A DNA stretch of 24,418 bases. It comes from an uncultured Clostridia bacterium (lineage in GTDB: Bacteria > Bacillota > Clostridia > TANB77 > CAG-508). Where the stretch lies: positions 1-24,418 of the forward strand of contig CALXAW010000008.1 of assembly GCA_944386375.1 (NCBI GenBank), read 5' to 3'. The notes beneath the pieces are model-generated. The model was not told where the DNA came from. It saw only the letters and a program-made list of their open reading frames with translations, and searched no databases. The position numbers and the translations under genes were made by a program. Each line of letters begins with the position of its first letter. Positions within the stretch are counted from its first letter, which is position 1. Shown piece by piece: positions 16,287 to 24,418 of this stretch.

Positions 16287-16391
16287 ATATAATAACAGAT
16301 TTTTCTGCATTTAGCAAGCTTTATTTTTTTATTTTTTCTGTTTTTTGCTCTGTTTTGCTCTTGTATTCGCCATTTTACTCATTTACATAAT

Positions 16392-16442
16392 CTTTTATAT
16401 AATAGAAAAGTCATACTCTTCTATTATATAAAAGTTGCTGTG
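16392..16442 (+). repeat. Palindromic intergenic repeat, diverged copy
   Basis: A 19-base-pair hairpin with one mismatch, arms 16392-16410 and 16416-16434, and a 5-base loop TCATA. It is followed by GTTGCTGTG, which resembles the GTCGCTNCG flank of the other copies in reverse orientation. It starts eight bases after the stop of the glucan synthase. No T-tract follows on the minus strand. Confidence 0.6.
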
Positions 16443-16449
16443 ATACACC

Positions 16450-19400
16450 CTACATCTCTGCTTCTATTAAGAATATTTTTCCGCTTCCATCTAATACAAT
16501 ATTATTTTCTACTTCTACTCCATCTAACAATATTTTTGTTATTCCTGTATTTTTTTCATTTGGATTTTTTATTTTTATATTATATATGCTGTTTTGCCAT
16601 TTAAAGTGAATACTATATTCTTTCCAATCTCTTGGAATACATGGCTCTATTTTTAAAATCCCCTTTTCTATTTTAAGTCCTAAAATATATTCTATTCCTG
16701 CTTTATAATACCAACTAGCCGAACCTGTATACCAAGTCCAACCACCACGACCAGCCAAATTTCTTGTTGCATATACATCTGCTGCAATTACATATGGTTC
16801 TACCTTGTATTTTTTTGCTGCATCTTTTGAAGAAGAATGTTCTATTGGGTTTATTAGTTTATATAAATCTACTGCTTTGTCTCCAAAACCTAGCATTGCC
16901 TCTGCAATTACAACCCAAATGGCTGCATGAGTGTATTGTCCTCCATTTTCTCTTACTCCAGGCATATATGCTTTTATATAACCTGGTTCTAAATTGCTTT
17001 TTTCAAATGGTGGGTCTAAAAGTTTTATTATTCCTATTTCTTTATCTACCAAATGTTTTTCTAAGCTTTCCATTGAAATATATTTTTTATCATTGTCTCC
17101 TGCATTAGATATTACTGACCAACTTTGTGATATACCATCTATTCTACATTCTTCGTTTTCCATACTTCCTAAAATGTTGCCATTATCCATATAAGCTCTT
17201 CTATACCATCTTCCATCCCAACCATTTGTGTTTAATGCTCTTTTTAGGGCATTTTTATTTTCTTCGTATATTGCTAATGTTTTTTCATCATTTTTAGTTT
17301 TACAAATAGGAATAAATTTATCTAATACATAGTATAAAAAGAATCCAAGCCATATGCTTTCTCCTTTTCCTTTATTTCCAACCTCGCTAAATCCGTCATT
17401 CCAATCTCCTGAGCCTATTTTAGGCAAACCATTTTCTCCAAAATTTAGTGCTTTATTTATTGCTCTAATACAGTGCATATATATACTTTCTTTTATTTTA
17501 CCTGGTAAATACAAATCATATTTTTCGTCTTGGCCTGGCTCTAATATACTTCCTTCTAAATAATTTGTTTCTATATCTAAAATACTATTATCACCTGTAA
17601 AGTTTATATATTCTATTACTGCAAAAGCAAGCCAAACCAAATCATCTGAAAACCTAGTTCGTATTCCTCTTTTTGTTTCTTCATGCCACCAGTGTTCTAC
17701 ATCTCCTTCTATAAATTGATGTTTACTGTGTTTTATTATTTGATTTTTTAGTATTTCTGGGTTTATATATTTTAAGCTTAGTGCATCTTGTAGTTGGTCT
17801 CTAAATCCAAAAGCTCCACCAGACTGATAAAATCCGCTTCTACCTAGCATTCTACTTGCAAGTGTTTGATATACTACCCAACCATTTAACAATATATTTA
17901 TAGATTCTATTGGTGTTTTTACTTTTACCTTTTCTAATAAGTTATTCCAATAATTTTTTACATTTCCTAATTCTATATTACAATTTGATAATTTACTATA
18001 TTTATATGCTACATCTTTTGCATCTATTATTTTGTCTTCTGCTCCTAAATTTAACGCAATTTCTTTTTCTGAAAAGCTTTCTAGTTCTACTTCTATTTCT
18101 ATTGCTATGCATGGCTTTTTACCTAGTGCTATATCATTATTTAACCTAATTTGTTTTAAGCCATCTTTATTTTCTAATGTTCCCTTTCCTAAAAAAGTAT
18201 TTTTATCTCCTGTATATGATTTTATTTTTTCACTACTAGAAACATATACAATATTTTTGTCAAATTCTTCGTTAAATAAATTTTGAGCACATATAATATT
18301 GCTATTTTGTTCGTATTTTATACTTATATATTGATTTGACTTTATTTCGTCTTCACTAATTGCTGGTTTTATATAATAAACTATTTTTAATGTTTTTTTA
18401 TTTGGTGTTGTATTTTTTAATTTTAAAATATTTACTTTTATATTATCTTCTTTTGGTACAAATACTTGTACTTCTTGCTCTATACCACAGCTTGAATGTA
18501 TATATTTTGCATAACCAAAACCATATATTATATTATAATCATTTTCGTCTGGCATTGGGTTACAACCAAGTGACCATGTTTTTTTAGTTTCTAAGTCTTT
18601 TACATATATAATTTCTGATGGTACATCTAAGCTAGCACTATTATGCCATGATGTTATTCTATTTAATCTACTATTTTTATACCATGTATATCCTCCCATA
18701 TTTTCTGTTATTACTGTTCCAAAGTTTTTATTTGCTAATACATGAGACCATACTGTTGGCAATCTATTTTCCTTATTTATTTTTATTAAATATTCTTTCC
18801 CGTCTTCTGTAAATGCACCATATTCGTTATAGTATTTTAAGTTCTCGGTATTAATTAGTATATTTATATTTAAGTTTTTTTCTTCTTTAATTATAGGCAT
18901 TTGTTTATCTTCTTCTACTTGCACTGTTTTTTCTAAATATTCTTCTTCTAAGTCTTTTATTACATTTTCTATGCTTCCTAAATGACTATCTATTATTAAA
19001 GTTGCTGTAAATTTTAATAGTTCTATATCTTTTTTATCTATTTCGCTCTTTTGTAATACAAATATTCCGCCTCTTATATTTTTCATATATGATATATGGT
19101 TATTTAATATAGAACTTTCTATTTCTTCTTTTACATAATTTTCATAGCTATGCTTTTCTTCGTCTAATATTACAAGTTCTACTTCTATATTTTTGCTTTT
19201 AAAATATTCATATGCTTTTAAAATTTGCTTAATTACATCAATATCATTTGCATCTTTTATTTTTACTAATATAATTGGCAAGTCCCCAGAAATTCCATAT
19301 TTCCATAGTTCACTTTGTTTATAGTTACGCTTTGGTACATTTTCTATATTTAACCTTTTTATTGGATTTTCAAATATTATATATGATAATATTTTTTGGT

Positions 19401-22400
19401 ATATTTCTATATCTTTTGCTTTTACTTCTAAATATCTACTTTCTGCCTCTACTCTTGCTTTTGATAATTCAAATATTCTTTTACTATCACTATTTGCTGT
19501 ATATTTTTCTAAATTTTCTATTACTTCTTTTTTATTGTTTCCTGCAGATATTACTAAATCTATAAATATTGTTTCTTCTGGTTTTATTTTTATTGTTTTT
19601 TTCATTGCTACAATTGGCTCTGTAACTAGCCCTGTCTTTTTAGAAAGCGGTATTGAGTTTTCTATCATTTTAGGTATTTGCAAATTACCTCTACCTATAA
19701 ACTTTTCTTTATCTATTTCGTACTCGTTATCCCCAATTGTTTCCGCTTCTGCTAATAATTTTGTAGATACATATATTTCGCTTTCTGTTTTTGCTCTTTT
19801 GTTTCTTTTTATTGTTAAAAAGTCTTTTTCTTCGTTATATTCACATGTTAAAAACAAATTATTAAATGCTTGGTGTGCATAGTCTTGCTCTTTTTTAGAA
19901 AGTACTGGTTCAAAATAACTTGTTACCTCTAGTATTTCTTCGCTATTCCCTATATTTTCTAGTTCTAACCTTCGTATTTCTACAGGCTCATTTGCAGCAA
20001 CAGTTATTTTTAATTTTGTTTTTATATTTCCATCTATTCGTTCAAACTTGTCTTGATCTGGCATAAAACTTACAATATATTTATCTGGGTTAGATGTATA
20101 ATTATTATAATTTGTTGACCAAATTCTATTGTTTTTTATATTTTTAATGTAAAAAAATATTCCTTGTGGATAATCATCTGTTTTTTTGTATCTATTTATA
20201 CATATATCATTATATTGGCTTATTCCTTCTCCTTTTTGATTTATTGCTACTGTGTAATTTGCATTTGATATTATATTACCTTCTATTAATCTTTCGTCTA
20301 CTTTTGTAAATACTCTTTCTGAATAGTTTTCGTAGTCTTTATATTTTAGTTTTTCTACTTTTTCTTTATTTTCTTTTGTTATTATAAAACTTTCTGGCAT
20401 TCTTTCTTGTAATAAAATACTTACTGCTTCTAGTTCTGGATTTTTTATAAATCTTTTTTCTAAAATATTGTCTTTAAATAAATTATTTATAGAAAGAAGT
20501 ATTAAGCCTTGGTGATGTGCCATATAAGTTTTTACTGGACTTCCTATTTTTCCTTTTGTCATTCTAGATGGTGTATAATCTATAGATTCGTACATTCCAT
20601 ATTTGCTAAGCATATCTTGCTGTTCTAATACTTTTAAATTATTAACAACTTCTTTTGGCTTTTCTGTTATTGCCAAAATACTACCATAACTTGATACTAC
20701 CATTTCGTCTGCTAGTCCTCTTTTTAGGCCAAGCCATGGTATCCCAAATGCTTTATACTGATAATTTGAGTGTAAATCTTTTGCATTAAATGCTGCCTCT
20801 GTAATTCCCCATGGTATTCCTAGCTTTTTACTATATTCTATTTGGCTCATTATTAAAAACTTACAAGATTCGTCTAATAGACTTCCTTTATATTTTGGTA
20901 TATTTATATTTGGCATTAAATATTCAAATGCTGTACCAGACCATGATACTAACCCTTTATGATTATTTACAGTTGTCATTGTTCTATTTAAATTATTCCA
21001 ATGTTTTGCTGGTACATCTCCTTTTGCTATTGCAATAAAACTTGCTTGCCTTGCTTCTGAAGCCAATAAGTCATAATAAGAATCGGTTAAACGATTGTCT
21101 TCTATATTAAATCCTATAGAAAATAATCCATGTTCTTTGCTATATAATACTGCAAAGTTTGTGTCATTTATTATATTTTCTACTTTTTGGATAAGTGTTT
21201 TTTCTGCATTTTCTTCATACAAAAATGTTTTTAATACATACATATATCCTATAAAATTTCCACTATCTACTGTTGATATATACCTAGGTATTAATGGCTC
21301 TTTTGTTTGTATATTATACCAATTATACAAGTGCCCATTCCACTTTGGAAGCTGGCATATTGTGTTTACTATATTTTCTAATAAATTTAATGCACATTCC
21401 TTTTCTATAAATTTTAGGTCATATGCCGAAATTACAGATAAAATTGAAAGTCCTATATTTGTTGATGATGTGCGTGATACAACTAATGGTATTCTATCTT
21501 CTTGGTAATTGTCTGGCATAAGATAATTATTATTTTGTGTTAAATAGTCTTCAAAAAAGCTCCATGTTCTTTTAGCTATTTCTAATACATAATCATGTTC
21601 TTGCTTAGTTAGTTTTTCCTGTGCTTTTTTACTTTGTTTTTCTTTACTTATATAACACATTATAGCAGGCATAACTAACCATAATGCAGCAAGTAAAAGG
21701 CCTAAAATATTTGGTATAACTACTGCTATGACTACTGCTAATATTATATTTATAAACATTAATTTATAATATGAAAACATATCTGTTTTAGATTGATTTT
21801 CTGCTTCTTCTGATGTTGTCCATTCTAACATATGCTTATGTGATACATTCATTCTATATATTGTTTTCCATTTTGCTATATCTGATATATATGCTTTATA
21901 TGGCAAACACCCTAATGTAATTACTGCTCGTAATAGTGCCCCTTTTAGTCCATCTATTTTTGGTGTAAATGCTTTTTGCTTTTTTTCTCCTTCTTGCCTA
22001 AATATTATATGGTTTATTGTTTCTAATATAAATGGTATTACTAATATAGCTATTAGTAATATATTTAGCCATATAGAATTAAATTTATATAAATTCCCTA
22101 TTATAGAAAAATATATTATTGCAATTATTGTTGCAACTTCGAATAAACTTCGTCTTAAATTGTCAAATATTTTGTATTTAGAAAGTAGATTTAATGATCC
22201 TTTTAGTATCCAACTTGATATTTGCCAGTCTCCTCTAATCCAACGCGAAAGTCTTGCCATAAAACTATTGTATTTAGCAGGGTAGCCATCTATTAGCATT
22301 ATATCTGTTGCTAGCCCACATCTTAGGTAACTTCCTTCTAGCAAGTCATGACTTAAAACTTTATTTTCTGGTATTTCTTTTTTTAGTATTTTAGAAAATA

Positions 22401-24418
22401 TTTTTAAATTATATATGCCCTTTCCTGTAAATATACCTTCTCCAAAATTATCTTGATATATATCTGATATTGCATTTGTATATGAGTCTATTCCTCCTGC
22501 TCCTGCAAATATTTGTGTAAATAAGTTTTTATAACTAACATTTAAATTTACTCCTATTCGTGGTTGTATAAGTGCATGTCCATCTATTACTATATTTTTT
22601 TGCTCGTCTATTATAGGTGTATTTAATATATGTGCCATTGCTCCAACTAATTCAAATGCTGAATTTAATGTTAGCTCTGTATCTGCATCTAATGTAATTA
22701 CATATTTTATTTTTGTTGGCTCTGGTTTTTTTCTGTTTTCTTGTATATATTTTTGCTTCCATTCTTCTATTGTATTTACTCTAAATTTATTTTTCTCGTT
22801 TTCTAATAAATATTCATTAAATTGTGTTAGTAGTCCTCTTTTTCGTTCCCAGCCTAAATAACTATTTTCTCCATCATTCCATACTCTATTTCTATATAAA
22901 AAATTAAATCTTGGTAACTCTTCTTTTGGATATTTTTCATTTAATATTTTTGTTTGTTTTAATCCTTCTTCTATTATTTCTTTATCAAATTCTTCTTCTA
23001 AGTTTTTGCTTTGCGAACAATCTCCAAGTAATGCAAAATATAAGTTCTCACTTTTATTTGCCAAATAAAATACTTCTAGTTTTTTTATTAATTCTTTTAC
23101 TTTTTTACGTGTTTTTATTATTGTTGGTATTACTACTATTGTTGTATTTTCTTTGTCTATTCCTTTATAAAAATCTATTTTAGGTATTAGCTTTGGTTTT
23201 ACTATTTTGCTTAAAATATATTGCATTATTTGTATTATTAGTTCTGATATTGGTATTAATAATATTATTATGCTTATTACGGTTAATAAAGCATTTTTAA
23301 TATGACTATTAACCCACATACCTAAAATAACAGAAAATAATATTGTTAAAAACAATATTGCAGAAATATATATTATTACTTTTGTTTTTGAATTTATTTC
23401 TTTAGTTTTTTTATAATTCAATTTTCCATATAATTTATCTATTCCTTTATCTATTAAATAATATCCTATATGTTTTTCTTTGCCTTTTTTGTCTGCTTCT
23501 TGTGCTATTTCTAATGTCTTTTTTGCTATATATATTTCTGATATTTTTGTTTTTTTAGATATTTCTTTTATTTTATTTCTATAACATTCTTTTGTTTTAT
23601 AGTCCATATTTTCGTAAATACCCACAGGGTCTTGTTTTAGTATTTCTTCTACTCCATTTATTTTTTCAAATATCTCTAAAAAGTTTATTGTTTGTATTTC
23701 TTTTAAACTTGTTATACTATTTCCCATTGATACTTTACGTACTGCAATATTAAAATGTTCTTTTTTTATTGTGTCTGATACTGTTGTGCCTGTTTTTTCT
23801 ATGGTGTCTTCTAGCACTTGTAAAAAACTATGTGTCTTTTTACCATATTTTTTTAGTGCATAAGACATATATTCTATAAATGGGTATTTTGACGAATTTT
23901 CTTTGCTTTTTGTTTTAAACATTTTTTTATATATTAAATTATTTTTGTCTTTTCCTTCTACTAGTCTTTCTATTATGTTTTCTACTTTATATTTTTGCAT
24001 TTGTGATATATAAATATCTTCACATATTGCTCGTATTTTTTCTATTATTGCTATTTGCAAAAATATGCCTATATTCCATATTTCATCCATGCTTAGTGTT
24101 TTTTTTGTTTGATATGCTTGCAAATATTGTTCTAAACTTTTTCTTTCTATTTTACTGTCTGTATATGCTACTATTTCTGCTGCTAATACATATATTCGTG
24201 CAAACCCTTCATATATTCCATTTTGTAATCCTACAAAATTTGTATATTTTTTTAATGGTAATTCTTTTTGTATTGCTTTTACTATTTCTTCTATTGCATA
24301 AAAATTGTCTAATAACCATTCTCCTGCTGGATGAATAGCTATTCCCAGCTTTAAATGGCTATTTAACAAATTATATACTTCTTTTATTGCTTCGTAATTT
24401 TCTAACAGTCGCGGTATT
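16450..24418 (-). CDS. Cyclic beta-1,2-glucan synthase-like protein (GT84-glucoamylase-like-GH94), 5' partial
   Basis: The frame stays open to the window edge, so the start is missing; at least 2655 residues are present. Numbering here starts at the codon at 24369. Membrane segments lie at about 331-352 and 361-382. A GT84 glycosyltransferase domain (about 395-735) has LDADTEL (560-566), HDLLEGSYLRCG (674-685) and RWIRGDWQ (709-716). More membrane segments lie at about 742-787 and 870-905. A glucoamylase-like domain (about 925-1330) has LLASEARQASF and YMAHHQGL. Two beta-sandwich regions precede a C-terminal GH94 phosphorylase-like domain (about 2160-2560) with GGAFGFRDQLQDAL and GDWNDG, where D2325 matches the catalytic acid. 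NdvB/Cgs use UDP-glucose to build beta-1,2-glucan at the inner membrane and trim it. The same job here is inference; no export gene is nearby. Confidence 0.9.
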   Translation of the reverse strand, partial: IPRLLENYEAIKEVYNLLNSHLKLGIAIHPAGEWLLDNFYAIEEIVKAIQKELPLKKYTNFVGLQNGIYEGFARIYVLAAEIVAYTDSKIERKSLEQYLQAYQTKKTLSMDEIWNIGIFLQIAIIEKIRAICEDIYISQMQKYKVENIIERLVEGKDKNNLIYKKMFKTKSKENSSKYPFIEYMSYALKKYGKKTHSFLQVLEDTIEKTGTTVSDTIKKEHFNIAVRKVSMGNSITSLKEIQTINFLEIFEKINGVEEILKQDPVGIYENMDYKTKECYRNKIKEISKKTKISEIYIAKKTLEIAQEADKKGKEKHIGYYLIDKGIDKLYGKLNYKKTKEINSKTKVIIYISAILFLTILFSVILGMWVNSHIKNALLTVISIIILLIPISELIIQIMQYILSKIVKPKLIPKIDFYKGIDKENTTIVVIPTIIKTRKKVKELIKKLEVFYLANKSENLYFALLGDCSQSKNLEEEFDKEIIEEGLKQTKILNEKYPKEELPRFNFLYRNRVWNDGENSYLGWERKRGLLTQFNEYLLENEKNKFRVNTIEEWKQKYIQENRKKPEPTKIKYVITLDADTELTLNSAFELVGAMAHILNTPIIDEQKNIVIDGHALIQPRIGVNLNVSYKNLFTQIFAGAGGIDSYTNAISDIYQDNFGEGIFTGKGIYNLKIFSKILKKEIPENKVLSHDLLEGSYLRCGLATDIMLIDGYPAKYNSFMARLSRWIRGDWQISSWILKGSLNLLSKYKIFDNLRRSLFEVATIIAIIYFSIIGNLYKFNSIWLNILLIAILVIPFILETINHIIFRQEGEKKQKAFTPKIDGLKGALLRAVITLGCLPYKAYISDIAKWKTIYRMNVSHKHMLEWTTSEEAENQSKTDMFSYYKLMFINIILAVVIAVVIPNILGLLLAALWLVMPAIMCYISKEKQSKKAQEKLTKQEHDYVLEIAKRTWSFFEDYLTQNNNYLMPDNYQEDRIPLVVSRTSSTNIGLSILSVISAYDLKFIEKECALNLLENIVNTICQLPKWNGHLYNWYNIQTKEPLIPRYISTVDSGNFIGYMYVLKTFLYEENAEKTLIQKVENIINDTNFAVLYSKEHGLFSIGFNIEDNRLTDSYYDLLASEARQASFIAIAKGDVPAKHWNNLNRTMTTVNNHKGLVSWSGTAFEYLMPNINIPKYKGSLLDESCKFLIMSQIEYSKKLGIPWGITEAAFNAKDLHSNYQYKAFGIPWLGLKRGLADEMVVSSYGSILAITEKPKEVVNNLKVLEQQDMLSKYGMYESIDYTPSRMTKGKIGSPVKTYMAHHQGLILLSINNLFKDNILEKRFIKNPELEAVSILLQERMPESFIITKENKEKVEKLKYKDYENYSERVFTKVDERLIEGNIISNANYTVAINQKGEGISQYNDICINRYKKTDDYPQGIFFYIKNIKNNRIWSTNYNNYTSNPDKYIVSFMPDQDKFERIDGNIKTKLKITVAANEPVEIRRLELENIGNSEEILEVTSYFEPVLSKKEQDYAHQAFNNLFLTCEYNEEKDFLTIKRNKRAKTESEIYVSTKLLAEAETIGDNEYEIDKEKFIGRGNLQIPKMIENSIPLSKKTGLVTEPIVAMKKTIKIKPEETIFIDLVISAGNNKKEVIENLEKYTANSDSKRIFELSKARVEAESRYLEVKAKDIEIYQKILSYIIFENPIKRLNIENVPKRNYKQSELWKYGISGDLPIILVKIKDANDIDVIKQILKAYEYFKSKNIEVELVILDEEKHSYENYVKEEIESSILNNHISYMKNIRGGIFVLQKSEIDKKDIELLKFTATLIIDSHLGSIENVIKDLEEEYLEKTVQVEEDKQMPIIKEEKNLNINILINTENLKYYNEYGAFTEDGKEYLIKINKENRLPTVWSHVLANKNFGTVITENMGGYTWYKNSRLNRITSWHNSASLDVPSEIIYVKDLETKKTWSLGCNPMPDENDYNIIYGFGYAKYIHSSCGIEQEVQVFVPKEDNIKVNILKLKNTTPNKKTLKIVYYIKPAISEDEIKSNQYISIKYEQNSNIICAQNLFNEEFDKNIVYVSSSEKIKSYTGDKNTFLGKGTLENKDGLKQIRLNNDIALGKKPCIAIEIEVELESFSEKEIALNLGAEDKIIDAKDVAYKYSKLSNCNIELGNVKNYWNNLLEKVKVKTPIESINILLNGWVVYQTLASRMLGRSGFYQSGGAFGFRDQLQDALSLKYINPEILKNQIIKHSKHQFIEGDVEHWWHEETKRGIRTRFSDDLVWLAFAVIEYINFTGDNSILDIETNYLEGSILEPGQDEKYDLYLPGKIKESIYMHCIRAINKALNFGENGLPKIGSGDWNDGFSEVGNKGKGESIWLGFFLYYVLDKFIPICKTKNDEKTLAIYEENKNALKRALNTNGWDGRWYRRAYMDNGNILGSMENEECRIDGISQSWSVISNAGDNDKKYISMESLEKHLVDKEIGIIKLLDPPFEKSNLEPGYIKAYMPGVRENGGQYTHAAIWVVIAEAMLGFGDKAVDLYKLINPIEHSSSKDAAKKYKVEPYVIAADVYATRNLAGRGGWTWYTGSASWYYKAGIEYILGLKIEKGILKIEPCIPRDWKEYSIHFKWQNSIYNIKIKNPNEKNTGITKILLDGVEVENNIVLDGSGKIFLIEAEM

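Overview
The window is a very AT-rich, gene-dense stretch in which every supported gene lies on the minus strand. Shine-Dalgarno sites (GGAGG type), sigma-A promoters (TTGACA/TATAAT type), GTG and TTG starts, a CwlD-type spore-cortex amidase and a WalR-type regulator point to a low-GC, endospore-forming Firmicute, most likely a Clostridia member and plausibly an uncultured gut lineage. The lineage is inference; no rRNA or marker tree is available here. I found no rRNA, tRNA, CRISPR array, insertion sequence or phage gene.

Layout in transcription order, from high to low coordinates. (1) A giant membrane glucan synthase/phosphorylase of the NdvB/cyclic beta-glucan synthase type (16450 to the window edge, start missing). 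(2) The first of two paralogous proteins with a formylglycine-generating-enzyme (FGE)/C-type-lectin fold (15246-16220). (3) A WalR-like response regulator (14321-15055) closed by a strong terminator. (4) An operon of aspS, a membrane-fused spermidine-synthase-like protein and mnmA (14140-9842). (5) smc (9768-6208) with its own promoter. (6) A signal-anchored protein with three Ig-like repeats (6143-5208). (7) A CmpB-type membrane protein and a degenerate receiver-GGDEF protein, 43 bases apart (5072-3335). (8) The second FGE-like paralogue (3220-2357). (9) A small zinc-ribbon protein (2169-1879). (10) A RelE/ParE toxin-antitoxin pair (1688-1103). (11) cwlD (917-195). (12) The first seven codons of another gene behind a good promoter (21-1).

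Most of the genes are housekeeping: translation (aspS, mnmA), chromosome condensation (smc), envelope control (walR, cwlD) and signalling (GGDEF). Two things stand out. The FGE-like paralogues have lost the catalytic cysteines and differ, without gaps, inside a C-terminal cassette held between fixed RGG and FR motifs. That is the architecture of diversity-generating-retroelement (DGR) target proteins, although no reverse transcriptase or template repeat is in the window. Second, a family of short palindromic repeats (arms around TATACAATAGGAAAG, 5-base loop, flank GTTGGAGCGNAGCGAC) sits in several intergenic gaps. One copy supplies the last codons of cwlD and a half-copy may supply the aspS promoter.

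No gene-free stretch exceeds about 300 bases. The gaps hold the promoters, hairpins and repeats listed below.
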